Source: Alphaproteobacteria bacterium (GTDB lineage: Bacteria > Pseudomonadota > Alphaproteobacteria > JAJFFI01). Taken from it: a DNA stretch of 64,000 nucleotides. Both the position numbers and the translations under genes were made by a program. Where the stretch lies: contig JASJBI010000031.1 in assembly GCA_030066595.1 (NCBI GenBank), positions 150,445 to 214,444 of the forward strand, in the 5' to 3' direction. Of the stretch, positions 46,597 to 54,362 are shown in pieces; position 1 is the first letter of the stretch; every line of letters starts with the position of its first letter. The notes below the pieces were generated by a model. The model worked only from the letters and a program-made list of their open reading frames with translations, searched no databases and was not told the origin of the DNA.

Positions 46597-46740
46597 GCGT
46601 CGGACCAGACGCCCGGCCGTCAGCGCACGCCTGGCCGCGGCGCGGCCCTCGTTGTGCCGAGCAGCGACCATGAGTATAGTCCGGCCGCGCCGCGCCGCGG
46701 CCGCGGCCGCGGGAAATCTAGGCCACACAGAGAGACGACC

Positions 46741-47589
46741 ATGATGCGGACGCTCTATCGCTCCGCCCAAGCCATCGGGCGGGTTTGCCCGGAAGCACTG
46801 AAGAAGCCGCTGCGGGGCGAGTACGACTCGGTCAGCAACCGCTTCCTGGAGCGGCCATTGTTCCTTGCGGAAATCGCGCTTCAGCGCCTCATGGGGCACC
46901 GTTATCTGGAATGGTATGCCGCGCGGCTCAACAAGGATGAGACCACAGGTCGGGAGCTGGCCGAGCGGCCCGTCATGGAGTCGGGCGACGAAGACCTGGA
47001 AGCGCTCAGGCGCCTCGGTCTAGAACCGCATCATACGCTCTACGAGTTCGGTCTCGGCTTCGGTCGGTCGGCGCAGCACTTCATTGCCTATCTCGACCAG
47101 GGACATTATGCCGGCAACGACATCACGGCCAACCGCGTACGCATGTTCCGCGAGTATCTCGACCTCCGCGGGCTCGCCGACAAGCAGCCGGAAATGCACG
47201 TCACCAGGGACAACAGCTTCGATTGGGTTGCGGGGCGCACCTTCGACTACATCTGGTGCGGTGCGGTTCTCTGCCATATGCCGGACGAGGATGTCGCCGA
47301 GGTGCTCTCGAATATCCGCAGGATCATGGCACCGCATTCCATCTTTCTGATGACCGATACCCATCTCGTCGGCCAGGACCACATTGTTCGGTACACATCC
47401 AAGGATTGGTTTCGACCAGCAAATTGGTACCGCGAGACGGGCGAGGCCTGCGGCCTGGTCGCGGAAGATGTCTCGGACATGCTCTCATTCGGCAAGGGCA
47501 GCCATCACGTTGCAACGCCATTGGGCGAGGCCGGCGGATTCAAGATGGGCACGCACCTGATCAAGTACACGCTGCCCGAAAATCCTTAG
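46741..47589 (+). CDS. Class I SAM-dependent methyltransferase
   Basis: 282 aa. SAM-fold elements TLYEFGLGFGRSAQHFIAYL (in place of the usual GxGxG), AGNDITANRVRMFREYL and FDYIWCGAVLCHMPDEDVAE followed by a short-loop motif. It begins MMRTLYRSAQAIGRVCPEAL with ACAGAGAGACGACC as ribosome site. The 144-bp gap upstream contains a GC-rich low-complexity stretch. The substrate is unknown; a sugar or lipid intermediate of the glycan is likely from context. It is the last gene before the operator and hairpin region. Confidence 0.8.
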   Translation: MMRTLYRSAQAIGRVCPEALKKPLRGEYDSVSNRFLERPLFLAEIALQRLMGHRYLEWYAARLNKDETTGRELAERPVMESGDEDLEALRRLGLEPHHTLYEFGLGFGRSAQHFIAYLDQGHYAGNDITANRVRMFREYLDLRGLADKQPEMHVTRDNSFDWVAGRTFDYIWCGAVLCHMPDEDVAEVLSNIRRIMAPHSIFLMTDTHLVGQDHIVRYTSKDWFRPANWYRETGEACGLVAEDVSDMLSFGKGSHHVATPLGEAGGFKMGTHLIKYTLPENP

Positions 47590-47634
47590 CAGGACAACGC
47601 TCCTAAACTCGAGCCGGAACTGAGGGCGGACCGC

Positions 47635-47653
47635 GTGTTCGCGCAATGAACAC
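47635..47653. promoter_or_regulatory. Operator-like palindrome 4
   Basis: GTGTTCGCGCAATGAACAC has perfect 6-bp arms (GTGTTC / GAACAC) around 7 bp. Aligned on the other sites it is GTTCG-N5-TGAAC, with one mismatch. It lies 24 bp upstream of the start of a possible -35 (TTGACC, 47659-47664). Confidence 0.55.
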
Positions 47654-47668
47654 GCCGCTTGACCTGTG

Positions 47669-47685
47669 TGTTCATATTATGAACA
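47669..47685. promoter_or_regulatory. Operator-like palindrome 3 with overlapping promoter
   Basis: TGTTCATATTATGAACA is a perfect 17-bp palindrome (8-bp arms, one central base). It occupies the 17-bp spacer between TTGACC (47659-47664) and a possible -10 AACAAT (47682-47687) and touches the -10. It is the strongest member of the family and is 33 bp (about three turns) from palindrome 4. Confidence 0.65.
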
Positions 47686-47692
47686 ATGCGGG

Positions 47693-47718
47693 AATGACCC
47701 GCCCGCCAGCGGGTCATT
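47693..47718 (+). other. Leader hairpin (possible attenuator)
   Basis: AATGACCCGC (47693-47702) and GCGGGTCATT (47709-47718) form a perfect 10-bp stem with a 6-nt loop, followed by TCCTTCG. The T tract is too short for a standard intrinsic terminator, but it lies just after the predicted start point of transcription. It could be a pause, an attenuator or an mRNA 5' stem. Confidence 0.5.
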
Positions 47719-47781
47719 TCCTTCGACAGCGCGCATCCTCGTCCGGGTGCGTCCAATCGGGCGACGCGAGTCACCCGCAAG

Positions 47782-47793
47782 TGCGGTAGCGTG
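47782..47793 (+). promoter_or_regulatory. Sequence resembling the RfaH ops element
   Basis: TGCGGTAGCGTG matches the enterobacterial ops consensus GGCGGTAGCGTG at 11 of 12 positions. It is in a transcribed leader about 90 nt beyond the predicted promoter, the place where RfaH-type factors load. Because the locus encodes a NusG/RfaH-like protein (27130) this is suggestive, but the specificity of the alphaproteobacterial factor is unknown. Confidence 0.4.
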
Positions 47794-48867
47794 CCTGACT
47801 CCGGCCGCGTCGACCAGCAATCAAGAACACCGGTGGAATCCAGGCTCAAAGCCGCTGAGGCCGTTCCCGCCAACAGGTCGAATGCGGAAATACTCTGCGC
47901 CTGCGCTGAACTGTCCTACCAGGACTTCCGCGCGATCCTTGCCGAGAATCCCGAATTGTCCTTCGACCGTCTCATTCGGATCGCCGGAGCCGGGGATACC
48001 TGTACGGCATGTCTGCTCGACCTCGAGCACGAATATGTAGCCTTCGATCGGACGCAGGCCGCCCCCCACAGGTGGGCCTCTTCGCAGACAAAGGGAAAAC
48101 CCGGCTCCCAGTCCCTGAAGCGGCGGGTGTTCGATCTGCTGGACCGGCTTTCGCCGGCCGTGTCGACCCGGCTCTTGGACGAGAGCCCCGTCCTGGCGGG
48201 CCCGGGCGTTGAGCAGCATCTCTGGATCGCCAATCCAGGACTGCTCTATGGCGACGAGTTGGGCGGAGCGCCGATGCGCGTGGCTCTCTGGGTTCGGGAT
48301 TCGGATGGCCGTGAGAGGCATGCCGAAGAGCAGACCGTGGACGTGGGCGGTTCGATGCATCTGAACGTCTCGCAATTCCTGCCGGACGCCGCGCCGGACG
48401 AACGCACCGGACTGCGCATCGGCTCGTTCGAGATGCGCCGCAGCTATCTTCACCCTGGAACGCGCGGGGCGACACGTCCGCATATTGAGATCCTGACACC
48501 GGGCGGGGCCTGTGCCGTTCACACGCAGTCCGCCATTCCGGCTGGGGAACGCTGGTGGCATTTCCACTGGCGCCCGAACGACGAGCGGATGCTGTTCAGC
48601 ATTGTCAATGGCGAACGATCGCCGATCGAGGTCCAGTTCTCGTATTTTGCGGCGGCCCAGAATATCAAGGGCGGACCTCCCGTCGAGTCGCGCGTGACCG
48701 TGCCGCCGCGTGGGGCCCGGATTCACGAAGCTGTCTTCCCGGATGACACCGCGCGGCTATGGATCGGCCAGCCGATCGACGTTCGGGTGCGGTCGAGCGG
48801 GGTCAACAAGATTCATGCGCTCTGCGGGTCGCCGACGCTGGATCGTTTGTCCGTCGACCATTTCTGA
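47791..48867 (+). CDS. BFD-like [2Fe-2S] domain fused to unknown beta-rich protein
   Basis: 358 aa from GTG 47791; GTG 47833 is equally possible. Residues 33-80 contain Cys36-x-Cys38-x32-Cys71-x2-Cys74 (ILCACAELS ... DTCTACLLD), exactly the C-x-C-x(31-33)-C-x2-C spacing of the bacterioferritin-associated ferredoxin [2Fe-2S] fold. The remaining 270 residues, beginning about RRVFDLLDRLSPAVSTR, are predicted beta-rich, contain no catalytic motif I know, and resemble the next gene product in style. A redox-linked glycan or lipid modification is possible but unproven. It lies downstream of the operator, hairpin and ops-like element. Confidence 0.7.
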   Translation: MPDSGRVDQQSRTPVESRLKAAEAVPANRSNAEILCACAELSYQDFRAILAENPELSFDRLIRIAGAGDTCTACLLDLEHEYVAFDRTQAAPHRWASSQTKGKPGSQSLKRRVFDLLDRLSPAVSTRLLDESPVLAGPGVEQHLWIANPGLLYGDELGGAPMRVALWVRDSDGRERHAEEQTVDVGGSMHLNVSQFLPDAAPDERTGLRIGSFEMRRSYLHPGTRGATRPHIEILTPGGACAVHTQSAIPAGERWWHFHWRPNDERMLFSIVNGERSPIEVQFSYFAAAQNIKGGPPVESRVTVPPRGARIHEAVFPDDTARLWIGQPIDVRVRSSGVNKIHALCGSPTLDRLSVDHF

Positions 48868-48876
48868 GAACGCCCG

Positions 48877-49722
48877 TTGGCAAGCAATTTCCTGATCCCG
48901 ACGATTTCGGTTATGCCGGTCGGATACGACTGCGCAGTGTCCGTGCCGCTGGGGCCGGTCGGACGCAGCATGAACGGTGGCTCGGGCCGGGCGGCCTACT
49001 ATTGCCGAGTCTACCAGAACGGGGCAGAGGTCTGGGCCGACGAGGTCCCGTGCGAGTTTCAGGCAGGAAAAGCGGTGACGCCGGAATCGCTCGGCTTCGT
49101 CCTGGACAGGAGCATCCTGCCGGCGGATGATCGACCCGGCTACATCGAAATGGCGTTCCTGGCGGACGACGGCCAAGCCGCCTTCTCCGATACGATGATG
49201 CCGTCCTTCTATGTCGTCTATCTTGCCGACGGGAAGAAGTCGTTCTTTTCGGACAGCGCGCTCAAGTTCGCCTCTCCCCCCATTATCGCCCAGATCGCGG
49301 AGTACAGGCAGTATGTCGAGACCTGCCCCGTCGTGCGCATCGATCGGGATCGTGATCTCGCCGAGAGCCTTTATCTGATCAATCCGTTCAGCCTGCCGAT
49401 CAAGGCGCGGGTGGTGACGCATGACGGACGGCGCATAGGCGGCATCAAGATCACGCCGATGAGCGTGACGGTCGTCCCCCTGGCCGAGTTCCTGGAGCCG
49501 GGCGAGGATTCATGGGTCGGGCAGATTCAGATCACGGCCACCAACCGTCTGATACCGTATATCGCGCAGCACCGGCTGTCCGATCCCCTCACGATCAGCG
49601 ACTTCGAGCACCTGGAAGCCTTCCGCGGAGAGGCCACGCATCTCCCGGCATTTCAACTGCTGCGCCAGCGGATTGGGCGGGCTCTGGCGAATCATGGTTT
49701 CGGGTATGTCATCGGACGTTAG
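48877..49722 (+). CDS. Conserved-looking beta-rich hypothetical protein
   Basis: 281 aa from TTG 48877, 9 nt after the previous stop; ATG 48913 would be a shorter alternative. The sequence MASNFLIPTISVMPVGYDC and later SLPIKARVVTHDGRRIG suggest two or three beta-sandwich modules, with no signal peptide or membrane span. It shares the general character (hydrophobic strands, GxR/GGR turns) with the preceding protein, and the two genes are tightly spaced, so they may form a complex. I do not recognise the family. The end overlaps the SDR gene start. Confidence 0.6.
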   Translation: MASNFLIPTISVMPVGYDCAVSVPLGPVGRSMNGGSGRAAYYCRVYQNGAEVWADEVPCEFQAGKAVTPESLGFVLDRSILPADDRPGYIEMAFLADDGQAAFSDTMMPSFYVVYLADGKKSFFSDSALKFASPPIIAQIAEYRQYVETCPVVRIDRDRDLAESLYLINPFSLPIKARVVTHDGRRIGGIKITPMSVTVVPLAEFLEPGEDSWVGQIQITATNRLIPYIAQHRLSDPLTISDFEHLEAFRGEATHLPAFQLLRQRIGRALANHGFGYVIGR

Positions 49723-50533
49723 GACGGACAACCGACACGGGCCCGACGCCTTGCGCCGCCGCCTGTCCCTGGAGGGGCGGACGGCGGCCGTAACCGGCGG
49801 CCTGGGGCTCATTGGCGCCGCCGTTTCCACGGCGCTCGCCGAGACCGGCGCCCAGGTCGTGGTGCTCGACAATGACGCAGCACGCTGGGAAGCCCTGCAA
49901 TCGAAGATGGGGGCGGCATCTGCGGCGATCTCGTATCACGACTGCGATGTGAGCGACGCCGAATGTGTGCAGGCGACCATCGACCAACTCTGGCAGGCGG
50001 TCGACGGACTGGCGGTCTGGGTCAACTGCGCCTATCCGCGGACGGCAGGCTGGGGCAAGGGTCTGGACCAGATCTCGGCCACCGACTGGCAGGCCAACGT
50101 CGACATGCAGATGAACAGCTGTTGCCTGTTCTCGGCCGAGATCGCCCGCCGAATGGCCGAGCGGGGCGGTGGCTCGATCGTGAACATTGCCTCGATTTAC
50201 GGCGTCGTCGCGCCCGACTTCCACGTCTACGAGGGCACGGACATGACGACCCCGCCGGCGTACAGCGCGATCAAGGGCGGGCTCATTGCCTTCACCCGAT
50301 ATCTGGCGAGCTACTGGGGCGGCAGCGGCGTCCGGGTGAACGCGGTCTGTCCCGGCGGCGTCGCGGCCGACCAGCCAAAGACCTTCGTCGAGGCCTACGA
50401 ACGGCGGACACCGCTCGGCCGCCTGGCGCAGCCGGAAGAGATCGCCGCGCCGGTCGCCTTCCTCGCCTCGGATGCAGCCTCCTACATCACCGGCGCCGCG
50501 ATCATGGTCGATGGTGGCTGGACCGCAATCTGA
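49706..50533 (+). CDS. Short-chain dehydrogenase/reductase
   Basis: 275 aa. AAVTGGLGLIGAAVSTALAE is the nucleotide motif (TGGxGxIG), then NCAYPRTAGWGKGLDQI, SIVNIASIYGVVAPDFHVYE, YSAIKGGLIAFTRYLASYW (Tyr-x3-Lys), and DGGWTAI at the end. This subtype (NCAYP in place of NNAG) matches PtmA-like SDRs found in glycan loci with legionaminic or pseudaminic acid genes. ATG 49706 starts before the stop of the preceding gene (17-nt overlap); ATG 49694 is an alternative. The stop overlaps the acetyltransferase start (TGATG). Confidence 0.87.
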   Translation: MSSDVRTDNRHGPDALRRRLSLEGRTAAVTGGLGLIGAAVSTALAETGAQVVVLDNDAARWEALQSKMGAASAAISYHDCDVSDAECVQATIDQLWQAVDGLAVWVNCAYPRTAGWGKGLDQISATDWQANVDMQMNSCCLFSAEIARRMAERGGGSIVNIASIYGVVAPDFHVYEGTDMTTPPAYSAIKGGLIAFTRYLASYWGGSGVRVNAVCPGGVAADQPKTFVEAYERRTPLGRLAQPEEIAAPVAFLASDAASYITGAAIMVDGGWTAI

Positions 50534-51135
50534 TGGACATGGCAGACATCAAGATCGACGGCCAGGTCAGTTATCTCGAGCCGTTCGCCGAACGCCATCT
50601 CGTTGCACCGGCCTATCTTGGCTGGCTGCACGATTACGAGGTCATCAAGACCCTCAATCTGCTCGACTATGTCGAGAGCCCGCCGTCGTTGGAGGCGGTT
50701 CGCCGATACTGCGAAGGCTTGTGGGCGTCCCGGAACGACATGCTGTTTGCACTGCACGACCGGTCCGATGACGCCTTCGTCGGCACGGTCAGGGTCGGCC
50801 ATATCGACTGGCGCGCCAAGACCGGGGACATCGGAATCATGATCGGCGCGCGGGAGCGCTGGGGCCGCGGGCTGGCGACCGATGCGATCGGCGCTCTGGC
50901 CCGATATCTGTTCGACGATGTGTGCCTGCGCAAGCTCACGGCCGGCGCCATGGCCAACAACCCAGCCATGCTGCGGACCTTCGAGCGCCTTGGCTTCCGG
51001 CGCGAAGGCGTTCTTCGCCGGCATGATCTGTTCGAAGGCGACTATGTGGATCACGTGTACTTCGGCTGCTTCGAGAACGAACTGGTGACGGAGCGGCGCG
51101 ACGTTGCGGCGGCCGCGGCGGGAACCGGAGGCTGA
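50533..51135 (+). CDS. GNAT family N-acetyltransferase (1)
   Basis: 200 aa RimJ/RimL-type acetyltransferase. FVGTVRVGHIDWRAKTGDIG, IGARERWGRGLATDAIGALA (acetyl-CoA pyrophosphate loop R-x-x-G-x-G) and AMANNPAMLRTFERLGFRRE followed by GVLRRH are diagnostic. ATG 50533 overlaps the SDR stop. Next to an aminotransferase, it probably acetylates a 4-amino sugar nucleotide, like PseH or LegH. The C-terminal 12 residues are low complexity. Confidence 0.88.
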   Translation: MDMADIKIDGQVSYLEPFAERHLVAPAYLGWLHDYEVIKTLNLLDYVESPPSLEAVRRYCEGLWASRNDMLFALHDRSDDAFVGTVRVGHIDWRAKTGDIGIMIGARERWGRGLATDAIGALARYLFDDVCLRKLTAGAMANNPAMLRTFERLGFRREGVLRRHDLFEGDYVDHVYFGCFENELVTERRDVAAAAAGTGG

Positions 51136-51139
51136 GGCC

Positions 51140-52339
51140 GTGAAGAACACCTGGCGGTTCGGCGAACGGGAGCTCCAGTACATCCGCGAGGTGTTGGACT
51201 CAGGCTTCGGCTCCGGCACGTCCGGTAGCATGAACACCCGCTTCGAGGCGGCGCTGGCGGGGAAGGAAGGGGCGAAATACGCGGTCACCTTCAATTCGGG
51301 CACGTCGACGCTGCACGCGGCGCTGGATGCGGTCGGCGTGGGCTACGGCGACGAGGTGATCACGTCACCGCTGACGGTGATCTCCAATCTGGACGTCATC
51401 CTGGCGCAGAACGCCGTGCCGGTGTTCGCCGACATCGACCCGGAGACGTTCAACATCGATCCCAATGACGTGGCCCAGAAGATCACACCCCGGACCAAGG
51501 CGATCATGCCGATCTCGCTCTATGGATTGTCGTGCGATCTCGATCCGCTGATGGACCTCGGACATCGCCACGGCATCAAGGTGGTCAACGACGCGGCGGA
51601 AGCCTATCAGGCCCGCTACATGGGCCGTCTGATCGGCGGGATCGCCGACATCACCAGCTATTCGACGGAGAACTCGAAACACATCACCACGGGCGACGGC
51701 GGCATCGTCGTCACCAACGACGAGGTGCTGGCCGAGCGCATGCGCAAGTTCGGCAGTCTCGGCTATGCCGCGCTGAAGGCCAGTGACGGGCGCATCCGCA
51801 GCAACAAGGACATCTTCCAGGACCCGACCTACAAGCGGCACGACGCCTATGGCCACAACTACCGCATGCCGGAAGTCGCCGCCGCGATGGGGCTCGCCCA
51901 GACCGAGCGCATGGACCAGTTCATCGAGTTGCGCACCGACATCGCGGCCATGTATGCCGAGGTCGCGTCCACTTGTGATTATCTCGTTCCGCAGCGTGTC
52001 CCTGACGGCTATGTCAGCACTTTCTGGACATTCGTCTGCCGATACGAACGGGATGACCTATCCTGGCAGGAATTCCGCCACAAATACGTCGAGCTCGGCG
52101 GCGACGGTATCTACGCCGCCTGGGCGCTCCTCTATCACGAAACCCTGTTCGCGTCCGGGCAGTGGAAACGGCGCTGTCCGCCGCTCTATGACTCCTTGGC
52201 CTACCCGAGTTCCGGGCTTTGCCCCCGCGCCGAGGCGGTCCAGCCCAAGCTCATGCAGTTCGTCAACAACTACGGCAGCGTCGCCGAGGCCGGGCCCAAG
52301 GTCGAGGCGCTGGCCAAGACGATCGCTTATTTCGCATGA
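51140..52339 (+). CDS. DegT/DnrJ/EryC1-type PLP sugar aminotransferase (1)
   Basis: 399 aa from GTG 51140 (MKNTWRFGERELQYIREVLD). FNSGTSTLHAALDAVGVGYG, PVFADIDPETFNIDP, VNDAAEAYQARYMGR and STENSKHITTGDGGIVVTND with the PLP-binding Lys180 are family marks. It puts an amino group on a keto sugar nucleotide. With the SDR, GNAT and nucleotidyltransferase neighbours it looks like part of a modified-sugar pathway. The usual NeuB/NeuC genes are not in the window. Its stop overlaps the next gene's ATG (ATGA). Confidence 0.9.
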   Translation: MKNTWRFGERELQYIREVLDSGFGSGTSGSMNTRFEAALAGKEGAKYAVTFNSGTSTLHAALDAVGVGYGDEVITSPLTVISNLDVILAQNAVPVFADIDPETFNIDPNDVAQKITPRTKAIMPISLYGLSCDLDPLMDLGHRHGIKVVNDAAEAYQARYMGRLIGGIADITSYSTENSKHITTGDGGIVVTNDEVLAERMRKFGSLGYAALKASDGRIRSNKDIFQDPTYKRHDAYGHNYRMPEVAAAMGLAQTERMDQFIELRTDIAAMYAEVASTCDYLVPQRVPDGYVSTFWTFVCRYERDDLSWQEFRHKYVELGGDGIYAAWALLYHETLFASGQWKRRCPPLYDSLAYPSSGLCPRAEAVQPKLMQFVNNYGSVAEAGPKVEALAKTIAYFA

Positions 52340-53139
52340 AGATCGGCGCTCTCATCCCCGCCCGTCTGGCCTCCGAACGCCTGCCGGGAAAGGCGCTCAA
52401 GGAGATCTGCGGACGCCCGGCCATCTATCATCTGCTGGATCGTGTGTGCGCCTGCCGGCACATCGCCGATCGGCGGGACGTGGTCGTCTGCACGACAGAG
52501 CAGCCGAGCGACGATCCGCTGGTGCCGGTGATCGAGGACTACGGCTGCGCCGTGTTCCGCGGCAGCACCGACGACATCATCGACCGGTTCCATGCCGCCA
52601 TGCAGAGCTTCGCTTTCGACGCGGTCGTGCAGGCGGACGGCGACGATCCCCTGTCGGCGACCGAATACATGGATCTCACCATGGACAGGCTCTTGGCGGA
52701 GCCCGCGCTCGATATCGTCACCTGCACGGGCCTTCCCCTTGGGACCGCGACCAAGAGCTTCACGCGGGCGGCCATGGACAAGGTCCGCGCGGGCTATCGA
52801 AGCGAGCGCAACGACACCGGATTCATCTACTTCTTCACCAAGACTGGCCTCTGCCGGCAGGCCCACGTCCGGCCGACGTCGCCCGACCACGTGCATGACG
52901 AGGCGCGGCTGACACTCGACTACGAGCCCGATTTCGAGCTGTTCCGCCGCATATTCGAGGCGCTGTATCGGCCGGGCGAGATCTTCAGCCTGGCCCAGGT
53001 CGTCCGCTTCCTGCGCGCCAATCCGCATCTGGTAGATATCAACCGCCACGTCGAGGCCGAGTACTGGCGCCGCACCGCGGAGAAAGCGAAGCTCGCCTAC
53101 CGCGCGTCGAACGGGTCCATTCGCGAGATTTCGGTCTAG
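52336..53139 (+). CDS. Cytidylyltransferase-family protein (SpsF/NeuA-like)
   Basis: 267 aa. IGALIPARLASERLPGKALK at the N-terminus is the CMP-sugar synthetase motif (pARxxSxRLPGK). DVVVCTTEQPSDDPLVPVIE, VFRGSTDDIIDRFHAAM and VVQADGDDPLSATEYMD (metal Asp) follow, with DEARLTLDYEPDFELFRRIF in the C-terminal half. It resembles SpsF/PseF-type enzymes that activate nonulosonic or other polysaccharide sugars as CMP conjugates. ATG 52336 overlaps the aminotransferase stop. Confidence 0.87.
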   Translation: MKIGALIPARLASERLPGKALKEICGRPAIYHLLDRVCACRHIADRRDVVVCTTEQPSDDPLVPVIEDYGCAVFRGSTDDIIDRFHAAMQSFAFDAVVQADGDDPLSATEYMDLTMDRLLAEPALDIVTCTGLPLGTATKSFTRAAMDKVRAGYRSERNDTGFIYFFTKTGLCRQAHVRPTSPDHVHDEARLTLDYEPDFELFRRIFEALYRPGEIFSLAQVVRFLRANPHLVDINRHVEAEYWRRTAEKAKLAYRASNGSIREISV

Positions 53140-53162
53140 CTGGAGAAGAGGGAGGCCGCATC

Positions 53163-54362
53163 GTGAAATTCTGCGCAAACTGTGTAATGCCGGACACGCG
53201 GCCGGACCTGGAGTTCGACGAGCGCGGCTATTGCGACGCCTGCTGCATGGCCGAACGCAAGTTCGGACGGGGAACCGAGCCGATCGACTGGGACGCGCGC
53301 AGGCGCCAGTTCGAGGAGATCATCGACCGCTATCGCAGCCCGCAGGCGACCGGCTACGATTGCATCATTCCGGTCTCGGGCGGCAAGGACAGCACCTATC
53401 AGGTGCACGTAGCCAAGAACGAATACGACCTGCGCCCGCTGTGCCTCTGCTTCGAACCGACCCTTCGGACCGAGATCGGCCTCAAGAATCTCGAGAATCT
53501 GAACCGCATGGGCGTCGATCTGATCCAGGTGCGCCGCAACCCGATCGTGTACGAGAAGCTGGTGCTCGAGTGCTTCCGGCGGGTCGGCGACATGGAGTGG
53601 CCCAACCATGCCGCCATCTGGAGCCTGCCCTACCGCTTCGCCGTCGCTTTCGACATCCCGCTCATCCTGTGGGGAGAAGGCCGCATGGAATATGCGGGCA
53701 ACTTCTTTACCGACGAGAAGCATCTGCGGGAGATGGATGAGGTCTGGGCCACCGACTATGGCGTCCTGAACGGGCTCAGGCCCGAGGACCTGGTCGACGA
53801 GGCGCTGGGGATCACCGAGGCCGACATGGAGATGTACAAGTTCCCATCCCCGGAACAGCTTGGACGCGTGGGCGGCAACAAAGGCGTGCTGGGGATTTTC
53901 CTCGGCTATTTTTTCAATTGGGACGTCCGCCAGCAGCTGGCCGTGGTCGAAGAGCTGGGCTGGTCGCGGCGGCTGGGACGCGTCGAGGTTACTTACAGCG
54001 ACTTCGAGAACCTCGACTGCCTGTCGATGAACCTCCACGACTACGTCAAATACTGCAAATACGGCTACGGACGGGCGACCGACGACGCCTGTCGGGACGT
54101 GCGCCACGGCTACATCGACCGGGACCAGGCCATTCGCCTGGCCGAGCGCTATGACGGCATATATCCAAAGGAAGCCGTGGAGCTGTTCTGCGACAAGCTG
54201 AAGATCAGCGCAGAGGAGTTCGACGCGATCTGCGACAGCTTCACGAACCCGGCGATCTTCGAGATGCGGGACGGCAGGTTCGTGCGCGACATCGATCGTG
54301 GTCTGGTCATGAAGCGCGGGGTCGTCGAGTCCCGCCGGACCGCCGGACAGGTTGCAGCATGA
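53163..54362 (+). CDS. N-acetyl sugar amidotransferase 1 (WbpG/PseA/WbuX family)
   Basis: 399 aa from GTG 53163 (GGGAGG ribosome site). Zinc-type Cys4 at Cys4, Cys7, Cys24, Cys27 (FCANCVMPD ... YCDACC). Intact PP-loop PVSGGKDSTYQ with SGGKDS at residues 72-77. The family uses ATP to activate an N-acetyl group on a sugar and ammonia from a HisH-like partner to form an acetamidino group. hisH 1 follows with an ATGA overlap and then hisF 1, a complete amidation cassette. IPLILWGEGRMEY is conserved with the other two copies. Confidence 0.93.
   Translation: MKFCANCVMPDTRPDLEFDERGYCDACCMAERKFGRGTEPIDWDARRRQFEEIIDRYRSPQATGYDCIIPVSGGKDSTYQVHVAKNEYDLRPLCLCFEPTLRTEIGLKNLENLNRMGVDLIQVRRNPIVYEKLVLECFRRVGDMEWPNHAAIWSLPYRFAVAFDIPLILWGEGRMEYAGNFFTDEKHLREMDEVWATDYGVLNGLRPEDLVDEALGITEADMEMYKFPSPEQLGRVGGNKGVLGIFLGYFFNWDVRQQLAVVEELGWSRRLGRVEVTYSDFENLDCLSMNLHDYVKYCKYGYGRATDDACRDVRHGYIDRDQAIRLAERYDGIYPKEAVELFCDKLKISAEEFDAICDSFTNPAIFEMRDGRFVRDIDRGLVMKRGVVESRRTAGQVAA

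Noticed and set aside
46684..46720. GC-only low-complexity palindromic stretch (cgcggccgcggccgcgg)
   Set aside because: Simple GC repeat likely to occur by chance at this base composition; not near a predicted promoter.
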